Source of the DNA: Jackrogersella multiformis
Lineage: Eukaryota; Ascomycota; Sordariomycetes; Xylariales; Hypoxylaceae
Reading direction: 5' to 3'
DNA length: 64,000 nt
NCBI GenBank assembly: GCA_902806575.1
Contig: CADCXD010000001.1
Span: 558,001-622,000 of the forward strand
Position 1 is the stretch's first letter. Each line of letters begins with the position of its first letter. Under the pieces are notes generated by a model. It saw only the letters and a list, made by a program, of their open reading frames with translations. It ran no database searches and was not told the origin of the DNA. Shown here one piece after another: positions 37,398-48,055 of the stretch. The position numbers were made by a program, and so were the translations under genes.

Positions 37398-37925
37398 TTA
37401 ATCTGTGTGTTCGGCGCGTTTGTATCCCAGGTACCTCAACAGAGCATTCCACCAATTCCTCAGCCGCTGCATACAGGACATCGACTGCTGCTCCGAATGA
37501 TCCGTCTCCTCAGCGTTCGTCCGTGCCGCCGTCGCTAGATAATTCGCACGAGTTTCCGTTGCATCTTCTTGATGCCCTAGCAGTGACTCCATGCTCGATA
37601 ATAGGCTCGTGGAAGTCGATGATTGGGGATGGCGCGATGTTAAAGCTGCAGGAGTGCTACTACTTTCCTCAACCTCATCGCTGTCTCCCTCGTTTACTTC
37701 AATAGTTGCTGATTCTTCGTTATGTACATATCGCGACAGAGATGGCAGTCGTGCCAAAATGTCGGAGACCGAGCGTTCGTTTAAGCTCTCGTATCCGCCC
37801 CCCTGTTTCGCTTTACTGGTTCGTGCCGAGTTAAACTCTCCCGAGCTGGATGAGCTTGAAGAGCTTGAGGAGCTCGATGATCTAGAATGCGGCATCTTCC
37901 TTAGATTTGAGATCTCGAGTTTCAC
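37398..37925 (-). CDS. Small disordered hypothetical protein with a poly-Ser tract
   Basis: 175 codons if the first ATG is used; the second ATG (37895, MPHSRSS) is equally possible. The N-terminal part has a run of about 13 Ser, followed by a Ser/Glu-rich disordered region. The only ordered-looking piece is near the C-terminus: MQRLRNWWNALLRYLGYKRA, an amphipathic basic helix. I recognise no family. The reading frame is open with no intron signals. It is downstream of, and on the same strand as, the F-box-like gene. It could be a genuine lineage-restricted gene or a fortuitous ORF. Confidence 0.5.
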   Translation of the reverse strand: MKLEISNLRKMPHSRSSSSSSSSSSSSSGEFNSARTSKAKQGGGYESLNERSVSDILARLPSLSRYVHNEESATIEVNEGDSDEVEESSSTPAALTSRHPQSSTSTSLLSSMESLLGHQEDATETRANYLATAARTNAEETDHSEQQSMSCMQRLRNWWNALLRYLGYKRAEHTD

Positions 37926-38673
37926 TAGTATTTATGCTGATACGAGGCAGTATCGTGGGTATTACTCCAAGAAAACTTAGTGTTGGGAGACCGAGGGCCT
38001 CCAGAGTTGAGTATTTTATAGGAAATTTAAGGTACCATTTTTGCAAGAGCCAATTTGAAAACTTGTCGTCTCATACGTGACTCACCTCGCTCTATGTACT
38101 ACATAATAGAGCTCAATAGCAAAATCAAGCTTCGGTGACCGTATCTTCTGAGCCGAGCATGACTATGACATGTAATTAAATGACACACGACTTACGCATT
38201 TTCTGTTACAAGAGATGAATTACCCAATATCTTTCTTGACATGAGCATGATATCAGAGTATAGATAAGCAAGTATCTAACTGTACCAAAGTTAGCATCCA
38301 AGAGATTCATAGGATAAGTGTGAGTATATGTGACAATAGAAAGTAATATCTTCAAAGAAATATAAAAAACTTACTTGACATCTAGATAACTGATAGTCTA
38401 CCAAATACTAGCCGTAGAAAATAGTATTAAATGGATAAATGCACTGCGTGACAAGGCCATCCAACAAGTCAAATATCACTGCTACTTTGACTTGTCTTAG
38501 TCATCACCAAGAATAGAGGAAATTACCCCTGAGTGAACCATAAACACTACCATCGTCATCTTCGATATCTAAGTTTTCCTAGCATCGCACTTTCAATTAA
38601 GAAACCGCTCAACATACTTAGATAGAAGGGCTCGTGTCCCCAGATATCTAAGAATTCACGATGCCAGAAAACG
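37926..38673. other. Intergenic, no gene seen
   Basis: 748 bp of AT-leaning sequence between two minus-strand genes. No ORF or structured repeat was found. Confidence 0.4.
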
Positions 38674-40122
38674 TCACGGCAGTGCCTCCGGAGTGTATGC
38701 GAATTGCAGGAACCCTTGAGTTACGATTGGCCAGTCACCTATTAGCTTTTCAAGATCGGTGTAGTTGTCGCAGAAGACCGTCCAGCCAGGAGACCCGGTA
38801 TTCCTTTTATAGCACACGGAGTCGTTCCGGGGGCCGTGAAAATCTCCAAGTCGTATTTCGGAGAGGCTAACCCGCGTCTTGCTTGAGATTAACATATTGA
38901 TCTGGTTGTGTAGGTACTTGTTTTCGGGCCATAGATGACGGATCCCGATTTGAATGAACTCCAACGAATCCGGCAATTCTGCATCGAGATTCATGGGAAC
39001 GTCTCCGCCGCCTGCTGCCTCGGGACCATCAAAACTGTGCACCCCAAGTCCGACTAGGTCTTCTAGATGAATGTAGAGCTTTCTCAGATTGACGAGTTTC
39101 CGGAGAGACCCGATTCGATGATCTTGCCCATGTACTGGCTCAGTCGGAAGCCTCGTTTTTAAATCCACGGTCAACGTCTCTAACTTAGGAACTCCATCCT
39201 CCCTCAATGCGTTACCTAGTGTGGTTAACCGCATCCGCTTCGAATCATCTCGAATTGAAGCGACAATAACTTCGAGGCCCCGGAGGCTAGGACAGCTCGA
39301 TAGTAGATACACCAAGCCTCTTTCATCTAGCACCATATCGTCAAGACACAAGTATCGGAGGTTGAGAGGTTCAGGAAGTGTACGACGTATCGTTATATTC
39401 CAGATACTTTGCTTGCAAGTGAAATCTTCAAGGCTAGGAAGCGAGAATATATTTGATAATACGTCCTGATTCATTTCCTGGGACCTCCAAGTATAACGCA
39501 ACAGCACTAGAGTTCGTAATCGCGAGAAGTGGCCTGTCGAAAGTAGTTGCGCCATCGGGGTTTGACCCGAAGAACTAGGACCCTCATATACAATGTTCCT
39601 TGCGGCTATCAAGAAGACTTGACGTATTAGGTCTTTTACAACTGGGAGGGACAGGCTTAGCCCTTCCAGGTTGGGCAAAAGAGAGAGTAACAGTGCGATA
39701 TCAGGGTCGTCGTAATATTGACCTTGAAGCCCATCTAAAAGTTGCTGTTTGAATTCATATGGCAACGAGAGTCTCGATTGTGCCTCGCGGAATACAACTA
39801 TTGGGCTCACATCGCGATATAGATGATCATCGTACCTAGAGCGCTCATGTAGTTTAAGATTGCGAACGAGATGGCCCAGCGTTGGATTCTCGCAGAATGT
39901 CCTTAGGAGATGATGGCGTTTAAACCTACTGTACATATATAGGTTCTGGTATAGAAGAGGCTGTGCGATGCAATATAACTGTCTTGAGCAGCGGATGACG
40001 GCCGATAAAGCTGCGAGAGATGGAGTTTCTTCCCATGGTTCATGTACTTTCTTAATGTCAAACGGTGGCTGTAGGAATGAGAGGATTGCTAGCCATATCT
40101 CTTGTGGAATATGTGGAACCAT
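38674..40122 (-). CDS. F-box / leucine-rich-repeat-like protein
   Basis: A single-exon 482-aa ORF. The N-terminus HIPQEIWLAILSFLQPP is an F-box-like helix, followed by the common fungal continuation in which SLAALSAVIRCSRQLYCIAQPLLYQNLY resembles the second F-box half. The rest has irregular Leu-rich repeats (for example LPNLEGLSLSLP, LRTLVLL, LRYLCLDDMVL, CPSLRGLEVIVAS, LVNLRKLYIHLEDL). Such proteins usually recruit substrates to SCF ubiquitin ligases through Skp1; the substrate is unknown. Fungal genomes carry many such poorly conserved genes. Confidence 0.8.
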   Translation of the reverse strand: MVPHIPQEIWLAILSFLQPPFDIKKVHEPWEETPSLAALSAVIRCSRQLYCIAQPLLYQNLYMYSRFKRHHLLRTFCENPTLGHLVRNLKLHERSRYDDHLYRDVSPIVVFREAQSRLSLPYEFKQQLLDGLQGQYYDDPDIALLLSLLPNLEGLSLSLPVVKDLIRQVFLIAARNIVYEGPSSSGQTPMAQLLSTGHFSRLRTLVLLRYTWRSQEMNQDVLSNIFSLPSLEDFTCKQSIWNITIRRTLPEPLNLRYLCLDDMVLDERGLVYLLSSCPSLRGLEVIVASIRDDSKRMRLTTLGNALREDGVPKLETLTVDLKTRLPTEPVHGQDHRIGSLRKLVNLRKLYIHLEDLVGLGVHSFDGPEAAGGGDVPMNLDAELPDSLEFIQIGIRHLWPENKYLHNQINMLISSKTRVSLSEIRLGDFHGPRNDSVCYKRNTGSPGWTVFCDNYTDLEKLIGDWPIVTQGFLQFAYTPEALP

Positions 40123-41241
40123 GGTGACAGAGGAACGGCTCGTCTAGCAAAAATGAAGGTTGAGAGGAAGAAACGGTGTATAATTGAACAATTCGATGTT
40201 AAGTCGTAGTTGGATAGGGATATAGGGATAGGGATAAGAGTTGGGTATAAGAGTTGGGAATTAGGTACCTAACAAGCTGCTTAATAAGGTATTCATACTG
40301 TATCAGCCTTAAGTTACGCCTCAGATTTAATAGTGATTACTAAGTTCAGGCACTGATCCACTAAGCCAAAAGCTGTTACAGTGCATATAAATCTCATTTA
40401 ACCCTACCAGGTCAGATGTGCGTGTAATAATAACACTGGTTTACACTGTTAAACTATTACCCCATGATTACTTAATCAGTACTAAATACTAGCCAAAACG
40501 CGTATGAACTACCTAAATAAGGACTTTAAGGGATAGCTTCTACCAAGTTTAAAACAGTGTTATTACTACATGTGTCGCACATGGTGTACATAGGTAATTA
40601 TTGTCGCTATTTGATTCCTCTACTAGGTTAGGTATCACTGGCTACACAATGAAAAGTTCGCCTTGTGCCATACACTAGGTACCTACTGGAAAGGTTATTT
40701 CGCTTGACCAGGTAGGTAGCTGGGGTGCACAAAAGGGGTCATTTGGATTCAGCTGTGAGTTGATACAATGACACGAAAAATCGTGGTCTCATAAGGGTTG
40801 AATTTATTGGATCAGACAGGGATTCTTGAGATACTCTACAGTGTTCAGAGCATTTCTAATTCTCTTCAATATGCCTCGTGATAGTTGAAGGTACAGTGTG
40901 CATACACACTTAGGCATCTTAATTGAGGTACTGGGACTAGCTTCAGCTGATCCGTCTATTGCTAATTTTGAAATCTCAGGTTGGGATATTGATATCATCC
41001 TAGTAGTTGAAGCATTGACCCCGATACTCATAATCCAGCTTCATTGCCTAGATAGTTCAAACGCGTCTATCGTATTCGACGCGTCGGGTTTGTACCACTA
41101 AGAAAAGAGGTAACACACTTTTAAAGAGATACAAGTCAAATCCAACAGTAATGTCCGGTGTAGTAAGTATAAGACTTGTCCACTTTTCCTTGGGGGTTGA
41201 TGATTTACACTTCATAGACATCAGATCACTTCGCCGGGGCA
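40123..41241. other. Intergenic region with a MITE-like inverted repeat
   Basis: 1.1 kb between divergent starts. Overlapping ORFs at 40804-41101 on both strands look random. It includes an inverted-repeat element at 40416-40582 and a CTAGGTACCTAC palindrome-family copy near 40,675. Confidence 0.45.
40416..40582. repeat. MITE-like element with imperfect terminal inverted repeats
   Basis: The left arm (40416-40442) reads ATGTGCG then TGTAATAATAACACTG. The right arm (40551-40582), reverse-complemented, reads ATGTGCG, five extra bases, then TGTAGTAATAACACTG. The arms bound a non-coding 167-bp unit. No convincing target-site duplication is seen, so the exact ends are uncertain. Size and structure suit a miniature inverted-repeat transposon. 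Confidence 0.55.
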
Positions 41242-41829
41242 ATGGCGTCGTTGATGCCTAAAGTGGCGAAGCTTAGGGAGGCTTCCGTGGTAATGGCCTT
41301 CAACTTGCTTTTAGATCTGGGAGAACACTCTTACGGTGACCTAGAGGGAAGTGCAAAGGCTAGCGGCTGGGGCGATACAGATAAGCCATTCCAAAAGATG
41401 GACGATCTTCTCCTCGAACTGATCAATGCACGGCGGGATGCGGATGGTGAAGAAACAAGAAACGCCACCGACCATCATACGGGCTCCTATAAATTTGAGC
41501 GCCCTCATTCAGATCTTATCGGCGAGGAGCGGGCTCTTCGCAAGATGCTGGGCAGTAAGCAACGGCGTAATAAGAAGGAGGATGGACAGTTGACTCGGGC
41601 ACGACGCACTGATTTGAAGAATTTGTTCAGTTTGCGAAGGGCGAGACGCGAGGCAGCCGAGGACTGGGTGGGCAATGCATTGAATGATTTGGCAGAGACT
41701 GGAGGTCGTATTGAAGGGTATGGGATTGGACGTCACTACTTTCGCAAGAGCATTGACTTGTTAGCATCGATCAAGGGAATTGAACGGCCCGCCCTTGTGT
41801 CCCCCCCTAATGATGTATATGGATATTGA
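41242..41829 (+). CDS. Hypothetical protein, 195 aa
   Basis: Single-exon ORF starting MASLMPKVAKLREASVV. It is rich in charged residues. The middle has a conserved-looking KMDDLLLELINARRDADGEE helix, and a basic RRARREAAEDWVGNALNDLAE helix lies in the second half. No signal peptide, membrane segment or known domain is visible. The stop is followed closely by an A12 run. Codon use looks like that of neighbouring real genes, which supports a real but unrecognised gene. Confidence 0.6.
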   Translation: MASLMPKVAKLREASVVMAFNLLLDLGEHSYGDLEGSAKASGWGDTDKPFQKMDDLLLELINARRDADGEETRNATDHHTGSYKFERPHSDLIGEERALRKMLGSKQRRNKKEDGQLTRARRTDLKNLFSLRRARREAAEDWVGNALNDLAETGGRIEGYGIGRHYFRKSIDLLASIKGIERPALVSPPNDVYGY

Positions 41830-42241
41830 GGATTTAAAAAAAAAAAACGATGTTGTAACTACGTAGCAGCGTACCTAGGTAGGTATTAGCGTAGGTAGGT
41901 ACTACTAGGTACTTAGGTAGTCAAGGAATAAATCGAATCTCGGTGAATTCAGCTGCCAAGACTCGGGGCAACTTTTCTCGGCTTTTGCTTAAGTGCATAT
42001 ATATGCAACTATACATTACTACTCATCTAATAAAAGAGGTAGATTCGATATATTATGTATATATGTAGTATTTTGCCAAAGGTGATGTAATCAAATTCGG
42101 CCGAAGAAAAGACAAATCCTCCGATTCAACACCACCCATCCTCATTCACACGCTATATTACATCGATTAGATGATATCAAGATGAAGCGGTATACTTAAT
42201 ATTTATTCAATAATCGATATACCGTTGGAGTCTCATTCCCT
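41830..42241. promoter_or_regulatory. Upstream region of the Zn2Cys6 gene with clustered palindromes
   Basis: 412 bp. At 41871-41920 it holds a dense cluster of the dispersed motif (GTACCTAGGTAGGTA, then GTAGGTAGGTAC, CTAGGTACTTAGGTAG). No specific factor site is named. Confidence 0.5.
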
Positions 42242-44802
42242 ATGGATGAAATACAGAATAAAAAAATAGATCGTCGCCGTCGCCGGCCGGCTCTTTCGTG
42301 CGTCAGTTGCCGGAGATCCAAGATTCGATGTGACCGCAACACGCCTTGTGGCGCTTGTGTTCGGTCTAAACACAAGACCTGTGTTTTTGAACCTCAAGTG
42401 CCGCCGAGGCAATCGGATTTAGGGGCTGCTATTGTCGGTCAATCCCAGCAGGCTGATGCGCTACCTAGCATCGACTCCGAGACAACTGTTCCCCTCGGCG
42501 ATAATAGGTCAACTCACCTACATGATGGCGATGGGTCACATGAAGACAACTCGACCCATTCTATGACTGGCACCACACCTATCGATTCAACCCCCTCTCA
42601 AAGCTACGGGTCATCTTTAGATGTTAGGTCGTTGCTAGAGAGAATCAAGGAACTTGAGCACCGCTTAGAGGATATTACAGAACACCATTCAGGCCCAAAG
42701 AACGCTACGAGAGCCTCAGGCACTGCTCTAGAGACTGTAGCTACTTACCCATGCTACCTCACGGGAGACCTGCACACTATGAACAAGAGTGTCATGACTA
42801 AAACGAGGTATTACTACTATTTATTCATTCTATTTTTATTAATTATTTATTTAACGCTCAATTTTGGTAGGCACTTGGGTCAAAGTCACTGGATGAACCA
42901 AATTGGAAACGTACGTTACTCTCATCTCATCTCATCCCCTTTATTCTTTCTTCCTTTTCTCTTACTACTCTGGCTATATCCGAGTATATATAGATCACTC
43001 ACCCCTCCTTAGTTTGTGCCTATCCTAGATTTATTCGATCAACATTGGCGAGAGAAGAAGTCTGAACCACTAGTACTTCTAAAGAAAAGCAAGTCATTGG
43101 CTCGGACCATTAAGGCGCAACGAATACCGGAATTGGTAAAAATCAAGTATGGCACCAACATACCGCCGCGAGAAGTCACCGACAAGCTCGTGAACGGATA
43201 CTTTCGGACCATGGAGTCCGTCTTTCGAATATTGCATGTTCCATCGTTCAGAAAGGACTACCAAAGTTACTGGTCGTCGCCCGATTCGGTCGACCTTTCC
43301 TTCGTGATCCAGCTCCAGCTCGTCATGGCGATCGGTAGTAACGTGTATGATGAACATTTCACCATGCGCAAGTCGGCTGTTCAATGGGTCTACGAAGCAC
43401 AACTCTGGCTCAAGTCCCCAGTTCCGAAGACAAGACTGACCATTTCCGGACTGCAGGTCATGCTGCTCCTCTGCCTTGCCCAGCAGGCTGCGTCCATTGG
43501 CCAGGACTTAATATGGATTCAAATGGGAGAAATAATGCGCACAGCTATGCTCATGGGCCTTCACAGGGATCCTAAGCATCTCCCTAGGATGAACCCGTTC
43601 CGCTCGGAAATGCGCCGTCGGATATGGAACACTATTCTCGAACTTTCACTGCAAACCAGTATAGACTCCGGAGGTCCGCCCCTGATTTATTTTCAGGACT
43701 ACGATACTTGCGCTCCGTCTAATTGCGACGACGACCAACTAACGGATAGCGATGCTCCGGCTATTATCAATCCGCCAGAGAAGTTTACAGACATGTCCAT
43801 GGCTTTAGCTCTCCGTGTCAGCTTTTTAGCACGCCTAGCAATTGCTCGGTCGCTCAACGAATTCGGCGCCCAGAATACATACGACGAGACTATCAGGCTA
43901 CATACTCAACTTAGCACCGCATATAAGTCACTTTCCCAATATCTCCAGAGATTCACGTCCACGGATCGACAGCAGACAAACTTTCAGCGATCCTTCATCG
44001 ACCTTCTTGTTCGTAGATATTTCACGTCCTTGCATCTTCCCTACTTCAGCGCGGCCATGAGTGAACCGACCTACGCGTTTTCTAGGAAGACTGTGGTCGA
44101 GATGGCAACGAAACTCTGGTCTACCGTTTTCCCAACTGCTATTTTGAGTCCTCGGTCTTCACGGTGTTCAACAAATGAACGAGGACTAACACCTGCTAGT
44201 TCGGACGATCTAGCACGAATGACAAATTGCGGAGGAGGCCTGTTCCGTTGTATTCTTTCCCAAGCGTCGATGTCCATCGGTTTCGAGCTACAGAACCAAT
44301 TACAAGAAGATGACGGCCTGGGACCGCCTACTCCCCGATTAGATCTACTCAACATCTTACGCGATTCTGTCGCCTGGATGTTTGGTCGCATTCAAATCGG
44401 AGAGCTTAATATCAAAGGATACATGTTTACTGCAGCATTGTTGGCGCAGGTCGAAGCCTTGGCGAGCGGTCTCAAAGGAGCGGACTTGGAGGATGCTATC
44501 AGCGGAGCTGGTAGCAAAGCCATACGCGAAGGTTCCGAAGTGCTCAAGCAGCGGGTCGAAGTGGAATCAGACGAGATTACTAATGCTAAAGATGCGCAGT
44601 TCGACTTCGATGCTATGATGGCTATAGATGGAGACTGGGAATACGATAGCTCGGTTAGTCCTATTAGAGATAGCTATTGTCACAAGCTAATAGTTTACCA
44701 CAGATGCAGAATGTCCTCTTTGATTTTATTAACGTAGAATCCGTGTTAGGGGTAGCTCCGGGCGGTAGTACGACGGCACCGCCCGATTTTTCGCAGTGGT
44801 AG
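42242..44802 (+). CDS. Zn2Cys6 fungal transcription factor (four exons)
   Basis: Exons 42242-42807, 42871-42910, 43013-44653 and 44704-44802 give 781 aa. The last 50-nt intron (GTTAGT...CTAAT...CACAG) restores a natural end, FDFINVESVLGVAPGGS...FSQW; reading through instead gives an unlikely tail ending at 44737. The zinc cluster is C20, C23, C30, C36, C39 and C47 (CVSC, RC, PCGAC, TC), preceded by five Arg. A short coiled coil (LLERIKELEHRLEDI) follows for dimerisation. The middle is the fungal-specific transcription-factor domain: FRTMESVFRILHVPSF and MRTAMLMGLHRDPKHLP are hallmark stretches. It is a nuclear DNA-binding regulator; target genes are unknown. It is convergent with the dioxygenase gene. 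Confidence 0.93.
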
Positions 44803-45381
44803 TGATTAAGCATACGCCATCGAAATCGTGGACCACCTAGTACTTGTGCTGGGCATCGCTATCGTAGAAGCTTCTAGGGATACAGGAATATACTGAAGCG
44901 GTAAGCCTACCTACTATCAAGTTCTAATATTCGCCAAGCTGCCATATGCGAAATTTAACAACTAGTAAATAGAGCGAACAACGTCTTAGTATTATTTATT
45001 TTTACAATTTTACAGCGCGTTCATCCCCTATATGAGACAGCTGGTTTGCTTTCGTATAAACGCAAACTCCCGTCGATCTATCCTACACTAATCTTTGCAT
45101 CCAACTCGCTTGCTTCTTATTCTTCAATACCTACAGCTATAACTCGTCACTCATACATAAGAGAGTTCCAGACGTTTCGCTCATTTCACCACCGTCACTC
45201 GTTGCAATTTGGTCTCGGTGCTCAGTCGCAAATGGGTTTCCTATGGGATCAGGGTTCGGATTAGGTGCAGTGGCGTGACCTCGTCTTCTACACACCGAAA
45301 CAAAGAAACGAAAAACCGTGTCTTGTTGGTTGGATAATACCAGAGCTCAACTTCAGAGCTGGCTCCTACACTCTCCTCTCA
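44803..45381. other. Convergent intergenic region
   Basis: 579 bp between the transcription factor and dioxygenase 3' ends. Plus-strand ORFs starting at 45046 and 45265 run into the dioxygenase gene on the opposite strand and are regarded as shadows. Confidence 0.45.
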
Positions 45382-46519
45382 TCAATCGTCAAAGCGAGTA
45401 CCCAACGCCAAAGCTTGCCGAAATATCCACTCCTTGGCCGTCAGCCCTTCGTCTTCCTCGAGATCTCCGGGGATGCCCTTCCCTTTCAGTCTCTTCATAA
45501 GACACTGATCCTCAGGGCGGACGAAGTAGACGATACTGTACCGTGGCCATCGGCCCTGTGCACCTGGCGACGGGATTACGCGATGACGACCGGAACAGAC
45601 TACACCGTTCGTGAACTTTACGGCGGCGTCGCCCAGATTAACAATGGCACAGCCCCTCTTCGGTTTGACCCAGAGCCATTCACCCGGGACGTTTGGCTCA
45701 AGTTGGCCTACTTGCGCCTCTCGTGAAGATTCAGACCAGACCTGGAGCCCGCCAAGCCAGTTCATGAGGATAGTGATCCTGTAGTGGATTTACATTAATA
45801 CACATTGGTTTCACAGCATACGAGAGACGGAAGGACATTAAAGAGTTCACGTACGTCCCAAAATCGGTGTGCGACGGCGTCTGGATCTCGGGCATCTCCT
45901 CCGTCTCGCGCGGCGGGCCCCTCGTGATGCGGACGTGGTCGCCCGAAGGCTCCTCGATCCTGTGGCGGCTCGTGAATTCGGACGGGTCTATGCCTAGCTT
46001 GTCGGCGATGACGGCCAGGACCGCCATCCCGACGGAATGCGCGCTTCTCATGTAGGCGGCGAAGAGCGGCTTCGCGTCCATGACGGCCGAGGGCCACGAC
46101 CGGCCCATGCGCTCGTCGGGCACGATCATGTCGTTCTTGCCGACGTTGAAGAACTCGGCCGTGTCCGGGGTGCCGGACTCGTCGGTCACGGTCGCCCCGG
46201 CGTACTTGTACCCGAACAGCGACCTGAACATCTTGTACCGCATCTTCTTCTCGAGCGGCAGCCCGAAGACGCGCTCCCCGGCCAGCGCGATCTGGTCCGC
46301 GCCCCGCCGGATGGTGTCGCCGGCCTCGCAGCCGCCCAGCGCGAGGTAGAAGAACCCGCGGCCGACGCAGGCCTCGAAGACTCGGTCCCGCTCCGCGGCG
46401 TCGCCGCGCAGCAGCTTCGACAGCGCGATGGTCTGCAGCCCCACCGTGGGCACGTCCGCCGGGAACGGGGGATACAGGCCCGGCGTGAACTCCGTCGGCT
46501 CTTCTTCCTTGTGAGGCAT
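45382..46519 (-). CDS. 2-oxoglutarate/Fe(II)-dependent dioxygenase, isopenicillin-N-synthase-like (two exons)
   Basis: Minus-strand exons 46519-45855 and 45778-45382 give 353 aa. The 76-nt intron runs GTACGT to TACAG, and the junction reads SHTDFGT-ITILMNWLGGLQVW. An N-terminal DIOX_N-type domain (VFEACVGRGFFYLA, GLPLEKKMRYKM) is followed by the jelly-roll oxygenase core. Iron ligands are H217 and D219 (HTD) and the distal H287 (GRHRVI). R301/S303 (RYS) form the RxS motif that binds 2-oxoglutarate. The catalytic set is complete, so it should be active. The substrate cannot be told; such enzymes hydroxylate or desaturate small molecules and are common in secondary metabolism. Exon 1 is GC-rich compared with flanking DNA. 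Confidence 0.92.
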
Positions 46520-48055
46520 TGTTGGTGGTTTGGGTAGGTGGGGTATCGCCGTGCTGGGTGTGGAACGGAGATGTAGACTGGATGGAAGTAGGACGACTGC
46601 GCCGGCGCACGATGGCTAGGTTGCCTAATTTATATATATGTATATATACCTTATATATACAATATGTGAGGCCCCGCGTGGGGATTAGTGCCGGGAGTTG
46701 CCTCGGATGGGACGGTGAGGTGGAGGTGGAGTTGGAGGTGAAAAGATAGATAGAAAGATAGATAGATAGGTATGTATATAAGGTCGTATCGCACGCAGAT
46801 AATCGGAGAAGGTTACATGCCCAGGTATTCGATAACGCAGCTTGCCGCAGCCAGCATCATACCTGCCGTCTGTACCCTGTTGCACTGCCGATGCACCTTC
46901 CCCGGCCTCTCCGCAGTCCTTGGCCGGCAGTGGGACCCCACTTCTTGATATACGCAGTTTCGACACGACGTAGTCAAAGCGGCTGGGACAAAGAAGGTGC
47001 GTGTCAAAGGAACCCCTCGCGAAAGGTTATGAATAGGTACATATGTACTTGCTAGTGTTAGTAGCTTACCTATCTATATATCTCCAATTTTGGAGGCGAT
47101 TTGAAAGAGATACTTAGTCCACTTGGGTACTAAGTTAATCGGTCGCTCTGTTAAAAGCACCTATATATCGCCAATAGTGTCTTAAAAGTCCCAAGTACAG
47201 ATTATATAGATGTATATACTGGAATATTGAGGCATACCTCCGGGAAGTCGGGGTTTGAATGGCATCAGCCACTGTACAATATATTCACCTCTTTATCTTT
47301 TCATATAATATAAGTTACACTCATGAAATAATCCGCAATGAAATATCTCTAGGCTCTTCATTTATTTTACGTCCTTAAATTGATTGATTTACCCGAGAGG
47401 AAGTTATGCTTCGTGTTTATTACTAAGGTTGAAGTTATCCGAGCTATACCCGTTTTGATATCCGGGCCGCCTATGGCTATCACGTGATATCCCGCCGCCG
47501 CTCCGGAACCTTGAAACCACTCCACGGTGCAAATAACTTTTTATATATAGCTCTTCAATGTTGAAAAAGCACATGATATTATAATTCTTAACTTAGTGGG
47601 CTTAATAATATAAATTTTACATGGTGCATCATTATATTAGTTGTGTTATGGCTATATTTCCTAACGGGACAGGATCGGACTTGAAATAGAATAATGCCTT
47701 ATTTAGGTACCTACTTAGGGAATAACTCCTGGACCATATGTCATGACGATCTGAGAAGTACATCATTTAATAGTCCTCCCCCTAAGGATTCGGATAATTC
47801 AATGTGAGACTACCTAGGTATACTCTTCGTATAATTGAGTGACATTGGACGTTTATTATAATAACGCTTTGCTACACCTTGTGCCAAGTAGGCGATTGTA
47901 CTGATACCCCCGAGACTTACAATGTATTTCTCACCTTGTAAGCCCTCTAGTAAGATGCAGCCTAGATCATTCAATTCGTCTCTTGAAGCGCTACTAGATG
48001 ATTTGAGTTATATTTATTTGACTGGCCTAATGGCTAATATTTCAGATAGCGTATG
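46520..48055. other. Intergenic, simple repeats only
   Basis: 1.5 kb. It holds an alternating TATATA/TGTATATATA stretch near 46,630-46,665, a GATA-type microsatellite at about 46,745-46,770 and two palindrome-family copies (47706-47718 and 47811-47820). A 93-codon minus-strand ORF (46685-46966) has no recognisable features and is not called. Confidence 0.45.
46745..46770. repeat. GATA microsatellite
   Basis: Short imperfect run of GATA units interrupted by GAAA, in the upstream region of the dioxygenase gene. Confidence 0.7.

Noticed and set aside
40804..41101. Overlapping small ORFs on both strands
   Set aside because: No splice-compatible partners or family match; random open frames in AT-leaning DNA.
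45265..45726. 153-codon plus-strand ORF
   Set aside because: Antisense to the last exon of the dioxygenase, whose catalytic motifs prove the minus-strand reading.
46037..46537. 166-codon plus-strand ORF and an overlapping 271-codon minus-strand ORF (45795-46610)
   Set aside because: Both are GC-rich shadows of the dioxygenase first exon in other frames, rich in Arg/Ala/Gly.
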